Shown: positions 1 to 8,320 of the stretch, in pieces
Position numbering within the stretch: position 1 is the first letter of the stretch
How the letters are laid out: each line of letters begins with the position of its first letter
Origin: Corynebacterium sp.
GTDB lineage: Bacteria; Actinomycetota; Actinomycetes; Mycobacteriales; Mycobacteriaceae
Length of the DNA stretch: 37,532 nt
NCBI RefSeq assembly: GCF_030530965.1
Contig: NZ_JAUMTY010000001.1
Coordinates: forward strand, 98,723-136,254
Direction of reading: 5' to 3'
Program-made: the position numbers and the translations under genes
Notes under the pieces: generated by a model
What the model saw: only the letters and a program-made list of their open reading frames with translations
What the model was told of the DNA's origin: nothing
Database searches by the model: none

Positions 1-2007
1 GATCCCGATGTGAAGAAGATTTTCGACACGGCTCGGGGGCTTGAAGGCGTCGTCCGTCAGGCTGGTGTGCACGCCTGTGCCGTGATTATGGCGTCGGTGC
101 CATTGCTGGACCACATCCCCATGTGGAAGCGCGCCCAAGACGGGGCGATCATTACCGGCTGGCCATACCCGGCATGTGAGGCCATTGGCCTGTTGAAGAT
201 GGACTTCCTGGGGCTTAGAAACCTCACCGTTATCGGCGACTGCATCGAGAACATCAAAGAAAACAGGGGAGAGGACCTCGACCTTGAGGGCCTGTCTGTT
301 GTCGACGAGCCGACGTACGAGTTGCTCTCGCGCGGCGATACTCTCGGCGTGTTCCAGCTGGATAGTGGTGGTATGCGTGAGCTGCTCAAACGCATGGGCC
401 CAACCGAATTCTCGGATATTGTTGCGGCGTTGGCGCTCTATCGTCCAGGACCGATGGGCGAGGGTGCGCACTGGTCCTACGCTGACCGCAAGAACGGGCG
501 TGAAAAGATAACCCCGATTCACCCGGAATTGGAGGAACCGCTTCGGGACATTCTGGCGGAGACCTACGGCCTGATTGTCTACCAGGAGCAGATCATGAAG
601 ATCTCGCAGAAGGTAGCCAATTATTCCGCGGGCCAAGCTGATAGTTTCCGAAAAGCGATGGGTAAGAAGAAGCCTGAGGTTCTGGCGAAAGAACGTGTCA
701 GTTTCGAAGCTGGAATGAAAGAGAATGGCTATTCGGACGACGCTATTAATACGCTGTGGAAGGTTATTCTCCCGTTCGCTGGTTACGCCTTTAACAAGTC
801 TCACGCCGCCGGTTACGGATTAGTGTCCTTCTGGACGGCATATTTGAAGGCGAATTACACAGCCGAGTACATGGCGGCTCTATTGACATCCGTGTCGGAT
901 AAAAAAGATAAGTCTGCCATTTATCTTTCGGATTGCCGCCACTTAGGTATCGATGTGTTGTCTCCCGACGTGAATTCGTCGAAATACACGTTCCAGTCCG
1001 TCGGTAAAGATATTCGCTTTGGTCTCGGCGCTGTCCGCAATGTTGGTGAAGATGTCGTGGAGTCGATTGTTTCGACGCGCCGGGAGAAAGGTGCGTTTAA
1101 AGATTTCACTGATTATTTGAATAAGATCGATACTATTGCGTGTAACCGGCGAGTGACGGAATCGTTGATCAAAGCTGGTGCATTCGATTCCATGGGGCAC
1201 CCGCGTAAAGGTCTTTATTTGATCCATGAGGATGCGGTTGATTCTGTCATTTCAACTAAGAAAGCCGCGGACAAGGGGCAGTTCGATCTTTTCGCTGGTT
1301 TAGGTGGAGAAGCTGAAGAAGAGGATTCGGCCTTTTCCATTGAGGTTCCTGACCAGGAATGGGACCGTAAGCATAAGTTGGCTTTAGAGCGCGAAATGCT
1401 CGGGTTGTATGTCTCAGGACACCCCCTTGACGGGTATGAAGAGACATTAGCTGCTCAGACGGATACGCCACTGACCACTGTGTTGTCGGGTGAACTGAAG
1501 GATAAACAGGACATCGTTATTGGCGGAATTATCTCCGCCGTGGACCGTCGTTTCTCCAAGAAAGATGGTTCACCATGGGCCATTGTCACTATTGAGGATC
1601 ATAACGGCGCTTCTGTGGATATCCTTGTTTTCAATAAACTCTATGCATTAGTGGCACCGCTCATTGTGGAAGACACGATTATTAAAGCTAAGGCGCATAT
1701 TAAATATCGTGATGACCGAATGAGTGTCTTTTGCGATGATCTCACTCAGGCGGATTTGAGCCTTAATGGTGGTGGCAAGGGGAGTCCGCTGAAATTGAAG
1801 ATGCGCACTGACCAATGCACTAAGGAGAATATTGCCCGGCTAAAGAAAGTTTTAGTCGAGAATAAGGGCGACTCCGATGTTTATTTGACCCTTGTCGACG
1901 GCGCCAACTCCACCATGATGGTTCTGGGCAATCACCTGCGAGTTGACCGTTCGAGTTCTCTGATGGGGGATCTGAAAGCCACGTTGGGAGCTGGCATTGT
2001 GGCCTAG
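1..2007 (+). CDS. dnaE1: DNA polymerase III alpha subunit DnaE1, 3' part
   Basis: This is the C-terminal 668 codons of the replicative polymerase catalytic subunit; the frame is open at base 1, so the 5' part (PHP domain and the catalytic aspartates of the palm) lies outside the window. What is seen is the end of the polymerase core (AGVHACAVIM, then the fingers segment with ALYRPGPMG and GYAFNKSHAAGYG, a signature of C-family polymerases), then the helix-hairpin-helix region, a GLYVSGHPLD motif, and an OB-fold near the C terminus (around IVIGGIISAVDRRFSKKDGS). No frameshift is visible and the length fits a normal DnaE1 tail. It is the essential replicase rather than the error-prone DnaE2, judged from family resemblance and from its place next to treZ as in other corynebacteria. 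A GTG at position 10 is an internal valine codon, not a start. Confidence 0.95.
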   Translation, partial: DPDVKKIFDTARGLEGVVRQAGVHACAVIMASVPLLDHIPMWKRAQDGAIITGWPYPACEAIGLLKMDFLGLRNLTVIGDCIENIKENRGEDLDLEGLSVVDEPTYELLSRGDTLGVFQLDSGGMRELLKRMGPTEFSDIVAALALYRPGPMGEGAHWSYADRKNGREKITPIHPELEEPLRDILAETYGLIVYQEQIMKISQKVANYSAGQADSFRKAMGKKKPEVLAKERVSFEAGMKENGYSDDAINTLWKVILPFAGYAFNKSHAAGYGLVSFWTAYLKANYTAEYMAALLTSVSDKKDKSAIYLSDCRHLGIDVLSPDVNSSKYTFQSVGKDIRFGLGAVRNVGEDVVESIVSTRREKGAFKDFTDYLNKIDTIACNRRVTESLIKAGAFDSMGHPRKGLYLIHEDAVDSVISTKKAADKGQFDLFAGLGGEAEEEDSAFSIEVPDQEWDRKHKLALEREMLGLYVSGHPLDGYEETLAAQTDTPLTTVLSGELKDKQDIVIGGIISAVDRRFSKKDGSPWAIVTIEDHNGASVDILVFNKLYALVAPLIVEDTIIKAKAHIKYRDDRMSVFCDDLTQADLSLNGGGKGSPLKLKMRTDQCTKENIARLKKVLVENKGDSDVYLTLVDGANSTMMVLGNHLRVDRSSSLMGDLKATLGAGIVA

Positions 2008-2026
2008 CTGTCCCCGTGGAACGGTA

Positions 2027-2065
2027 ACTCCCTAGGTCGATAGTTTTAGTGTCGACCTAGGGAGT
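2027..2065. terminator. Long hairpin between convergent dnaE1 and treZ
   Basis: A perfect 14-bp inverted repeat, ACTCCCTAGGTCGA at 2027-2040 and its complement at 2052-2065, encloses an 11-nt loop. It lies 20 nt after the dnaE1 stop and about 50 nt beyond the treZ stop, so it can serve both strands. No long T tract follows on either side, so it may act by stalling rather than as a textbook intrinsic terminator. Confidence 0.7.
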
Positions 2066-2115
2066 CTGAATATTCGCTACTGGGCTGGCCAATCGTGTTG
2101 GTTCATTGTGCCGGC

Positions 2116-4299
2116 CTATCGCGCAACAATGATCGTTTCCCAGGGTGCTAGCGTAACGCGGGTTTCCTCGTCGTTACCAGCGCTTTTATCCTCGGTCGAC
2201 GTCTCCAGAGCGGTTGCCGTGTCCGTTGCTAACGACGCTTCTTTCCCTCCCGGCGCACCAAACCGGAAGATGACATTCCAGTCGGTGATGTCGCTGCCGT
2301 GGGGGAGCGGAACCTCAGCTGGCTCGTCGGCAAGGTTGATGAAGGCAGATATGGCGTTGTCGCCGTCGGCCTGGGCCGATGCTGTGTTACCCCCACCGGC
2401 GGGGACAGCCGTATTCGTGACCGGAGAGAACCTATCTACCCTGATCCACCTACCGCGTCCCGGTGATTCGTCGACAACCGGCGGGGTTGAGAGCGCACCC
2501 GAGGCATTGACATCGGCTCCGTGAGGTGCCGCGGCAGGGTTTCCGCTATCGTCATGCCACGACACTGAGATGGACGCGAAGTTCCCTGAGCGCAGGAGAG
2601 GGAAATCTTCCCTCAGTGCGATCAGCTTCCGGTACGCATCATGGATGGCCTGATGAGAACCCTCCGTGAGCTCGTCCCAATTTAACCGCGCGGAGTCGAA
2701 TGTTGATTGCGCAGACGGGTCAGGCACGGCGTCGTCACTCCATCCCGCGCGTGCGAATTCGCGCTTGCGCCCCTCCTTGGTCAACTCATTAAGTTCATCG
2801 GATTCATGCGAAGCAAAGAACGGAAATGGTGTGGAGGCACCCCACTCCTCGCCTTCAAAGAGCATGGGCGTGTAGGGAGAAGTGAAAACAAGCGCTGCTT
2901 TCGCGACTTGCTGCTCCGGCGCGAGATTCATGCTCGGGCGGTCGCCGGCGGCGCGGTTGCCAGTCTGATCGTGAGTCGTCGTATATGTGACAAAGGACGA
3001 CGCGGGTTGTGTCGCATGGTGGATCGGCCGCCCATGCGTCCGGCCACGGAACTGCGAATAGCGGCCATCATGCCAGAAGGCGCGGGTTAATGCCGTAGCA
3101 AGAACCTGGGGAGAGCCGAAATCGCCATAGTAGGCATGGTGTTCACCGGAGACTGCTGAATGAATGGCGTGGTGGACATCATCACACCACTGGCCAGCCA
3201 ACCCATAGCCGCCGGCCGCGACGGGGCTCACGATGCGCGGATCATTTTGGTCTGATTCCGCGATGAGCGTGCGGGGAATACCGGTACGGGCTGTCACGTC
3301 CCGCGCCACGTCGTTCATCTGCTCCAGGATCGGGTGGGCACCCGGGTCGTTGAACGCGTGAACAGCGTCGAGCCGTAGAGCATCGATACGGAACTCGGTG
3401 AACCAGCGTCGGATCGCGTCCATGATCAGACGCCGGACAGTGTCTGAATGATCACCGACGAGGTTGACCACCTCGCCCCACCCGGTTGAACCGCCTGAAG
3501 TGTAGGGCGCGAACGCGCCGCCATAATATCCGTCCGGGCCGAAATGGTTATAGACGACATCAAGACACACTGCCATGCCATGCTGGTGGGCCTCATCAAC
3601 CAGTTTCCGCAGACCGTCCGGCCCGCCGTACGACTCTTGGACGGCAAACCAATTGGTTCCGTCATAACCCCAGTTCCGCGTGCCACCGAAGGGGGCAACA
3701 GGCATGAGCTCAATCGTCGTTACCCCCAAATCCTTGAGGTAGGGGAGCTTCCCGATGAGTCCGTCGAATGTTCCTTCGGGAGTAAATGTTCCGACGTGAA
3801 GCTCGTAGAGGACGGATCCTTCCAAGGGGCGGCCACGCCACTGGGTGCAGGTGAAGTCGTATGTCGGCTCCCATATTTCACTGAACCCGTGGACGCCGTC
3901 CGGTTGTCGCTCGGAACATGGGTCAGGAAACGGCCCGACCCATTCAATAGCATCGCTATCCTTGCCCGACTCTGTGTCGTCGCTGGCAGCGGGATCGGTG
4001 GTGATGGAGAAGGCGTACCGGTCACCGGGTTGTGCCGGGATATCGGAGATCCACCATTCCCCGGTGCGATGCAGGGGGTAGATCACTGTGTCATCATCGC
4101 TGGTGATGCCGCCGGGCTCTATAGGAGTCGACGTAGAAAGTGCCGACGAACTATGCCCGCGTGAGCTGGAATTATCCTGTTGTCCATGAGGGTGCCGTAC
4201 ATGAACACGTGCGGCGGTGGCGTCGGGCGACCACAAACGGAAATAGCGTTCCGGGGATGTCGTGGTCTCTGTGGATTGGGCGGGCCTGGTGTGTTCCAT
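2116..4299 (-). CDS. treZ: Malto-oligosyltrehalose trehalohydrolase TreZ
   Basis: This 727-residue GH13 enzyme releases trehalose from malto-oligosyltrehalose made by TreY; it works in the cytoplasm. The N-terminal all-beta domain (FRLWSPDATAARVHV, from residue 20) is followed by the (beta/alpha)8 barrel with GYDGTNWFAV (211-220), LDVVYNHFGPDG (246-257), the nucleophile in RIDALRLDAVHAF (Asp311), the acid/base in LIAESDQND (Glu348) and YTTTHDQTGNR. It is longer than the usual 580-600 residues: extra Ser/Asp/Ala-rich stretches lie near residues 39-70 and 100-118 and in the C-terminal beta domain. The start at 4299 is ATG without a Shine-Dalgarno, but a TACCCT box 6 nt upstream suggests a leaderless message. 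It is transcribed divergently from yigZ and is separated from treY by an opposite-strand island. Confidence 0.95.
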   Translation of the reverse strand: MEHTRPAQSTETTTSPERYFRLWSPDATAARVHVRHPHGQQDNSSSRGHSSSALSTSTPIEPGGITSDDDTVIYPLHRTGEWWISDIPAQPGDRYAFSITTDPAASDDTESGKDSDAIEWVGPFPDPCSERQPDGVHGFSEIWEPTYDFTCTQWRGRPLEGSVLYELHVGTFTPEGTFDGLIGKLPYLKDLGVTTIELMPVAPFGGTRNWGYDGTNWFAVQESYGGPDGLRKLVDEAHQHGMAVCLDVVYNHFGPDGYYGGAFAPYTSGGSTGWGEVVNLVGDHSDTVRRLIMDAIRRWFTEFRIDALRLDAVHAFNDPGAHPILEQMNDVARDVTARTGIPRTLIAESDQNDPRIVSPVAAGGYGLAGQWCDDVHHAIHSAVSGEHHAYYGDFGSPQVLATALTRAFWHDGRYSQFRGRTHGRPIHHATQPASSFVTYTTTHDQTGNRAAGDRPSMNLAPEQQVAKAALVFTSPYTPMLFEGEEWGASTPFPFFASHESDELNELTKEGRKREFARAGWSDDAVPDPSAQSTFDSARLNWDELTEGSHQAIHDAYRKLIALREDFPLLRSGNFASISVSWHDDSGNPAAAPHGADVNASGALSTPPVVDESPGRGRWIRVDRFSPVTNTAVPAGGGNTASAQADGDNAISAFINLADEPAEVPLPHGSDITDWNVIFRFGAPGGKEASLATDTATALETSTEDKSAGNDEETRVTLAPWETIIVAR

Positions 4300-4305
4300 A
4301 TATCT

Positions 4306-4311
4306 AGGGTA
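4306..4311 (-). promoter_or_regulatory. Candidate leaderless -10 box of treZ
   Basis: Read on the minus strand, TACCCT lies exactly 6 nt before the treZ ATG and fits TAnnnT. No ribosome binding site is present between it and the start. No good -35 was seen, so this is a tentative call. Confidence 0.4.
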
Positions 4312-4362
4312 GGGGATTTATGCCGGGGAGAGCAGGTCAGTTCTCAGCGAGCAGGCCAGCTT

Positions 4363-4368
4363 TACAAT
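4363..4368 (+). promoter_or_regulatory. Candidate leaderless -10 box of yigZ
   Basis: TACAAT lies 8 nt before the ATG at 4377, and no Shine-Dalgarno is present in those 8 nt. Transcription would begin at or just before the start codon. Confidence 0.55.
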
Positions 4369-4376
4369 AAATCCTT

Positions 4377-5138
4377 ATGAGCACCCAGCCGTCGTATGTC
4401 GTCCCGCGGGATTATCGGGACTACACCACTGAGCAGGAAATCAAACGATCCCGTTTTATTTGTCATCTTCGGCGGGCCGATTCAGAGGACGATGCGCGCC
4501 AGCATGTTGCCGATATCCGCAAGGCATACCCCGATGCCCGCCACCATTGCAGTGCGTTTATTACCGTGGCGTCGGATGAAGCTGATGACATGCCGGACAA
4601 GGTGAACGCACCATTAATGCTCGTTGAGCGTTCCTCCGACGACGGCGAACCTGCAGGAACCGCTGGCCAGCCGATGCTCAATGTTCTGCGCGAATCGGGA
4701 ATGACCAACGTGTGTGCCGTCGTCGTCCGATATTTTGGTGGAACCAAACTGGGTGCGGGTGGCCTGGTTCGTGCGTACTCAGATTCTGTGGCGCAGACAG
4801 TATCTATCGCGCCGACATCCCGGCGTCGACGGGCTTTACGCATGACCTTTATTGTCTCTATTTCCGACGCAGGCCGCGTGGAATCCGCACTCCGCAGCGA
4901 TGACTGGTCAGTGGAACCCACTGTGTACGGGGCGGGTGCACCTGAGGACGCACGTCCGCTGGATACCAGCACCCCGCAGCTCAACGAGGGGAGCGGGGGT
5001 AGTGGCAACATCGCGCAGATCAACGTCGTCGTCTCCCCGAGCGATGTCGACGCCGTGGTATCCGCAGTAGCCGCATTGACGCAAGGGGTTTTCAACACCT
5101 ACGAGACCGGAATAACATGGAGAGAAACCTCCACCTAA
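4377..5138 (+). CDS. yigZ: YigZ/IMPACT family protein
   Basis: This is a 253-residue member of the UPF0029/IMPACT family, whose eukaryotic member is linked to translation control; the bacterial role is not settled. The N-terminal domain shows EIKRSRFICHL (about 21-31), a SDDGEPAGTAGQPML segment and the family hallmark RYFGGTKLGAGGLVRAY. The C-terminal DUF1949 (ferredoxin-like) domain follows but is interrupted by a Gly/Ser/Pro-rich insert around residues 190-216. The ATG start is supported by the TACAAT box just upstream and by family alignment. The following lipoprotein gene starts 6 nt after the stop, so the two are probably co-transcribed. Confidence 0.9.
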   Translation: MSTQPSYVVPRDYRDYTTEQEIKRSRFICHLRRADSEDDARQHVADIRKAYPDARHHCSAFITVASDEADDMPDKVNAPLMLVERSSDDGEPAGTAGQPMLNVLRESGMTNVCAVVVRYFGGTKLGAGGLVRAYSDSVAQTVSIAPTSRRRRALRMTFIVSISDAGRVESALRSDDWSVEPTVYGAGAPEDARPLDTSTPQLNEGSGGSGNIAQINVVVSPSDVDAVVSAVAALTQGVFNTYETGITWRETST

Positions 5139-5144
5139 GGTCTC

Positions 5145-6230
5145 ATGCTCCCAGAAAGTGACGGTTCGGCTGTGAACGGGTCCGTATCTCAGAACCAGAC
5201 AAATACAATCGGCGGCCGTGATGGACGGCCCGATCGAGAACCCGGACGCCCGGGAATTAACCGACGCTCATTCCTTCGCGCCGCAGGAGTCAGCGTCATT
5301 GCGGCAGCGGGTTGGGGTCTTGCCGCATGCTCATCAGATTCGTCAGATGATTCCGCAGGGCAATCGTCGGGAGCCAACCAGAAAGGTTCGAAGGGGAAAG
5401 ACAGCCGGGTTGCCGCAGTAGGAATGGGTGATGGAGACACCCTCATCGCGTTGGGAATTATCCCCGTGATTACGACCTCATACGGTGTTCAGCCAAAGGC
5501 GCTGAACAGTTGGACTAGCGAGGCTTTACAGTCGCGGAAGATTCATGACCTCCCCATCGTGTTGGATAGCACCCAAGAAGCGTTCTCAACGTCGGTGCTC
5601 GAGACGATTGCCCACAAAAATCCTTCTTTGATCATGGCGATTAATACGGCAGTGGATAAAGAAGCGCATCAGCATCTCTCTGCCATCGCACCCATAGCAA
5701 CGCATTCCGACAAGTACCAGGACTATGAAATTCCCTGGGATGAACAGATCAAAGAAGTATGCAAAGCAGTTGATAGGGAAGGGGACGCCAACAAGCTGAT
5801 TGACGGCGTGAAAGAGTCCTTCAAGAAATACCGGGACAAGCACCCCGACATCCAGAATAAAAAAGCTGCCATCGTCATGCCCTACGATGGCAAAGTCGCC
5901 GTCTACGATGATTCGGCCGGCCGGGGACAATTCATAACGAACATGGGCTACACCATCCCTCAATCGGTTCAGGGGGACGGTTCTGGCGGGCAGAGTTCGG
6001 CGTTCTACCACGAAATATCAGCCGAAAACTATGACATCCTTCGAGGTCTCGACAAGCTTTTCGTCATTGATTATGCAGGAAAAAGCGAGGCATTTCTCCA
6101 CGACCCTGTGTTCAGCTCACTCGACGTAGCGCAGGAAGGCCGCACTCAGGTTCTTCAGGAGGAACTCGGAACAGCCATGAGCATGCCGAACCCCTTGTCC
6201 GTCCCCTGGGCGCTATCCAAAATCGGGTGA
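5145..6230 (+). CDS. Tat-type lipoprotein, iron-siderophore substrate-binding protein
   Basis: This 361-residue protein resembles the FecB/FhuD-like (Peripla_BP_2) binding proteins that deliver ferric siderophores to an ABC importer at the cytoplasmic membrane. The N terminus has a long hydrophilic leader, a twin-arginine motif NRRSFLRAAG (Arg40-Arg41) and a lipobox LAAC with Cys62, so it is predicted to be exported folded by Tat and lipid-anchored. A Ser/Asp-rich tether follows, then two lobes (for example GMGDGDTLIALGIIPV near 94-109 and KKAAIVMPYDGKVAVYDD in the second lobe). It seems to be in an operon with yigZ (6-nt gap; AAGG overlapping the yigZ stop as a weak ribosome binding site). 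No permease or ATPase gene is nearby, so it is an orphan here. No DtxR-type operator was recognised upstream. The ligand cannot be told from sequence. Confidence 0.85.
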   Translation: MLPESDGSAVNGSVSQNQTNTIGGRDGRPDREPGRPGINRRSFLRAAGVSVIAAAGWGLAACSSDSSDDSAGQSSGANQKGSKGKDSRVAAVGMGDGDTLIALGIIPVITTSYGVQPKALNSWTSEALQSRKIHDLPIVLDSTQEAFSTSVLETIAHKNPSLIMAINTAVDKEAHQHLSAIAPIATHSDKYQDYEIPWDEQIKEVCKAVDREGDANKLIDGVKESFKKYRDKHPDIQNKKAAIVMPYDGKVAVYDDSAGRGQFITNMGYTIPQSVQGDGSGGQSSAFYHEISAENYDILRGLDKLFVIDYAGKSEAFLHDPVFSSLDVAQEGRTQVLQEELGTAMSMPNPLSVPWALSKIG

Positions 6231-6243
6231 CCTTTTTCTTCGC

Positions 6244-6249
6244 TAGAGT
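6244..6249 (+). promoter_or_regulatory. Candidate leaderless -10 box
   Basis: TAGAGT matches the TAnAnT consensus and stands 6 nt before the ATG at 6256 with no Shine-Dalgarno between. It would give the small membrane protein and the S4 gene their own promoter, separate from the lipoprotein. Confidence 0.55.
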
Positions 6250-6255
6250 GTAAGC

Positions 6256-6492
6256 ATGAGTTCTCAGGTTGATCGATACGTCGCAGCCTCACCCGCACAA
6301 CGTAAAGCTGAGGTGAGAAAATACTCCGCCCGCGGTGCCACCTTCGCCGGTGTCGGAATTATCGCGCTGATTACCAGCGCAGTAGCAAGTTCGACATTCT
6401 TCATCATTATCAGTATTCTCATCGTCGCTGCTGGTGCATGGGATGGCTATAAAGTCATGAGAATCCTCAAGCACGAAGATACGTGGACATAA
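6256..6492 (+). CDS. Small two-helix membrane protein, family not recognised
   Basis: The 78-residue product has a charged N-terminal part (residues 1-27, with several Arg/Lys), then two hydrophobic segments, about 29-46 (ATFAGVGIIALITSAVAS) and 48-63 (TFFIIISILIVAAGAW), and a short basic/acidic tail. It is probably an inner-membrane protein with both ends in the cytoplasm. The start is supported by the TAGAGT box 6 nt upstream. It lies 9 nt ahead of the S4-domain gene and is probably co-transcribed with it. No function can be assigned. Confidence 0.75.
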   Translation: MSSQVDRYVAASPAQRKAEVRKYSARGATFAGVGIIALITSAVASSTFFIIISILIVAAGAWDGYKVMRILKHEDTWT

Positions 6493-6501
6493 AACCTGGT
6501 C

Positions 6502-6903
6502 ATGTCACCGACGAAACACAGCTCCGCAGCGGACAACACTTCAGCTGTTCGTACCGACATATGGGTGTGGGCTGTCCGCCTATACAAAACCCGCACCGCT
6601 GCCACCGGCGCAGTCCGTGCTGGCCACGTCAAAGTCAACGGTAAACAAATCAAACCGGCACAAACAGTCGTCCCTGGCGACACTGTCCGCGCATGGTCAC
6701 ATCACCGGGAATTCATTGTCGAAGTCGTCAAAACTCCCACCAAACGTGTAGGCGCAGCCGTAGCACGAGAGTGCTATACCGACCATTCCCCACCGCCACC
6801 GTCACCCGAAATACTTGCGTCCATGCCGCGCCGGGATCGTGGTGCTGGCCGTCCCACTAAGAAAGAGCGTCGGCAAATGGAAAAGCTGCGGGGACGTCGG
6901 TAA
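6502..6903 (+). CDS. S4-domain RNA-binding protein (Hsp15-like)
   Basis: A 133-residue protein with an S4 RNA-binding fold at about residues 18-75: DIWVWAVRLYKTRTAATGAV, then AGHVKVNGKQIKPAQTVVPG. This is the pattern of Hsp15/RqcH-associated S4 proteins, which in other bacteria bind stalled 50S subunits. The C-terminal tail is proline-rich and then strongly basic (GRPTKKERRQMEKLRGRR), which is common in the actinobacterial forms and would help RNA contact. There is no clear Shine-Dalgarno, and the 9-nt gap to the upstream gene suggests coupling. Function beyond RNA binding is inferred. Confidence 0.88.
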   Translation: MSPTKHSSAADNTSAVRTDIWVWAVRLYKTRTAATGAVRAGHVKVNGKQIKPAQTVVPGDTVRAWSHHREFIVEVVKTPTKRVGAAVARECYTDHSPPPPSPEILASMPRRDRGAGRPTKKERRQMEKLRGRR

Positions 6904-6945
6904 AGGCCTAACCAGAAGATGGGCGCTTGAATATGGACGCTCGCT

Positions 6946-7095
6946 TTATTGTTTTCGCTCACTCCAGTACTTGAGCCCGACGGCGACGAGAACAAGGACG
7001 ATAAAAACAACGAGTGCCCACTTGGGCGGGAAGAACGCTAGGGAAAAGATCGCTGAAATAAGGATCAGGATGGCGTCTTGTGCGCGGAATTTCAT
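6946..7095 (-). CDS. 49-residue single-helix membrane protein
   Basis: A short minus-strand gene. It begins with ATG at 7095, preceded at 7 nt by an excellent ribosome binding site (AGAAGGAG on the minus strand), and ends with TAA at 6946-6948. The product starts MKFRAQDAILILISAIFS, has a PPKW turn near residues 23-26, and continues with a second hydrophobic run (ALVVFIVLVLVAVGL) and a charged end (KYWSERKQ). It could be one or two membrane passes. A TATACT -10 box lies about 26 nt upstream of the start. It sits between the convergent S4 gene and the relS-like gene. It is not a recognised family, but start signal, promoter and hydrophobic pattern together make it a credible gene. Confidence 0.75.
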   Translation of the reverse strand: MKFRAQDAILILISAIFSLAFFPPKWALVVFIVLVLVAVGLKYWSERKQ

Positions 7096-7121
7096 CTTTC
7101 TGCTCCTTCTGTGATGTGCCG

Positions 7122-7127
7122 AGTATA
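7122..7127 (-). promoter_or_regulatory. Candidate -10 box for the 49-residue membrane protein
   Basis: On the minus strand this reads TATACT, five of six bases of the TATAAT consensus. Transcription would start near 7115, giving a leader of about 20 nt that contains the AGAAGGAG ribosome binding site. The -35 is weak. Confidence 0.5.
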
Positions 7128-7172
7128 GCGGTGCCCCACTGTTCCTCAGATCATCTAACGATAACGATGAGA

Positions 7173-8243
7173 CTACGATTTACTTGCTGCGCCTAGCCCG
7201 GCATCAAGCAGCTTCTTCCACCGATTGCCCAAGCGGCCCGATCGTGTCTCTCCGTGATCCCCGATATCGACAGTTTTCTTGATGTGGTCCCGCCCATATC
7301 GGGCCAGGAGAACATCGTCGACCATGCGGACCTGTCCCGGAGGAAAATCTGGGTGCATGACCGACCTGACCGCCTCGGCGAGGTCGTCGGATAGTAGCTC
7401 GCGTAAACCGCCGACGTCGGTAATGCCGTGGGCAGCCAACATGGCGTACGCGTAGCGGTAGTATTCGCTTTTCGAGCGGGGGAAAAGCGGCCCAAGGATG
7501 ACGGTAAGAACGCCCGGCAGAATCTCCGGAGAGAGCGACGCATCGTCGGAACTATCCGTTGCTCGAGGAGTTTGGTTGGCAATGGACGCGATTTGGTCGA
7601 ATTGTTGGTCGGCTAGTTCGATAAGACCAGCGGCAAGAGTGAATGCCCGATCGATTCGTGGATCGCTTCCCGTATTCGGCCCTTTGTAGCGGACATCATG
7701 CTCGAATTCGGCCCACGCGTGTTGAAGGACAGTCCGAATTTGAACTTCCATCATTTGCCCTGAATATTCGGCTAATTCTTGAATCAGAATATTGGTGGAG
7801 TCAGAGGTGATGTCTGGGATCCGGCAGATGAGATGAAGAGAACCATAACCGAACCCGCCAGCTATTCGGGTTTCAGCTGCTTTGTCGACGACACGGTCGA
7901 TCTCGAAGTGCTGTTCGAGTACGCGCCGGATTTCCGGGATCTCAGTGGAGTGAAAAGTTGTTACCCGCACGCCAATAAAGTCGTAGGCGTCATCGAATCC
8001 GTGGGGGAAGAACCACTCACCGGTAGCAGTTTTCTTCTCTACCTTGTCTAACAGGCTGGGCAGCGCTTTGATTCGAGCAGTGACAGCGTCGAAAGCTATT
8101 CCGGAATCACCAAGGAGATCCTCGATCGTTCGAGCGAATTGCTTCGCGGCAAGTGGGTGCGCGGAGGTCCACGTCGCGTATTTCTTTCGTGCCTCGCGCT
8201 GCCTCGAGGTTTCCTTGGGCGGCTTGTGGTGGCGGTGGGACAA
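7173..8243 (-). CDS. relS: RelA/SpoT-domain small alarmone synthetase (RelS-like)
   Basis: A 356-residue protein with a stand-alone (p)ppGpp synthetase domain and no HD hydrolase, TGS or ACT domain. Seen are DAYDFIGVRV (86-94), FGYGSLHLI with Tyr133 and His137, and EVQIRTVLQHAWAEFEHDVRYKG (166-188), the motifs for pyrophosphate transfer to GDP or GTP. The C-terminal 150 residues are a helical region without a name I recognise. Corynebacteria carry small synthetases of this type in addition to Rel. The start is TTG at 8243; there is no ATG or GTG upstream before the stop at 8292-8294. An AAAGGA sequence lies about 12 nt before it. It is downstream of treY on the same strand with a 77-nt gap. 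Confidence 0.88.
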   Translation of the reverse strand: MSHRHHKPPKETSRQREARKKYATWTSAHPLAAKQFARTIEDLLGDSGIAFDAVTARIKALPSLLDKVEKKTATGEWFFPHGFDDAYDFIGVRVTTFHSTEIPEIRRVLEQHFEIDRVVDKAAETRIAGGFGYGSLHLICRIPDITSDSTNILIQELAEYSGQMMEVQIRTVLQHAWAEFEHDVRYKGPNTGSDPRIDRAFTLAAGLIELADQQFDQIASIANQTPRATDSSDDASLSPEILPGVLTVILGPLFPRSKSEYYRYAYAMLAAHGITDVGGLRELLSDDLAEAVRSVMHPDFPPGQVRMVDDVLLARYGRDHIKKTVDIGDHGETRSGRLGNRWKKLLDAGLGAASKS

Positions 8244-8267
8244 GGTTGAGTAAAGGTTCCTTTCGTA

Positions 8268-8292
8268 TGATCCGTGACGACGGGTGATCCGT
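8268..8292. repeat. Direct repeat upstream of the relS-like gene
   Basis: TGATCCGT occurs at 8268-8275 and again at 8285-8292, 17 nt apart, in the short gap between treY and the relS-like gene. A small inverted repeat AAAGGTTCCTTT (8252-8263) overlaps the likely ribosome binding site. Both could be regulatory, but nothing else supports that. Confidence 0.35.
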
Positions 8293-8320
8293 TATGGACA
8301 GTACATGGTCTGGCTAGAAC

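Noticed and set aside
4463..5098. A 211-codon minus-strand frame inside yigZ
   Set aside because: Antisense shadow of yigZ with low-complexity composition.
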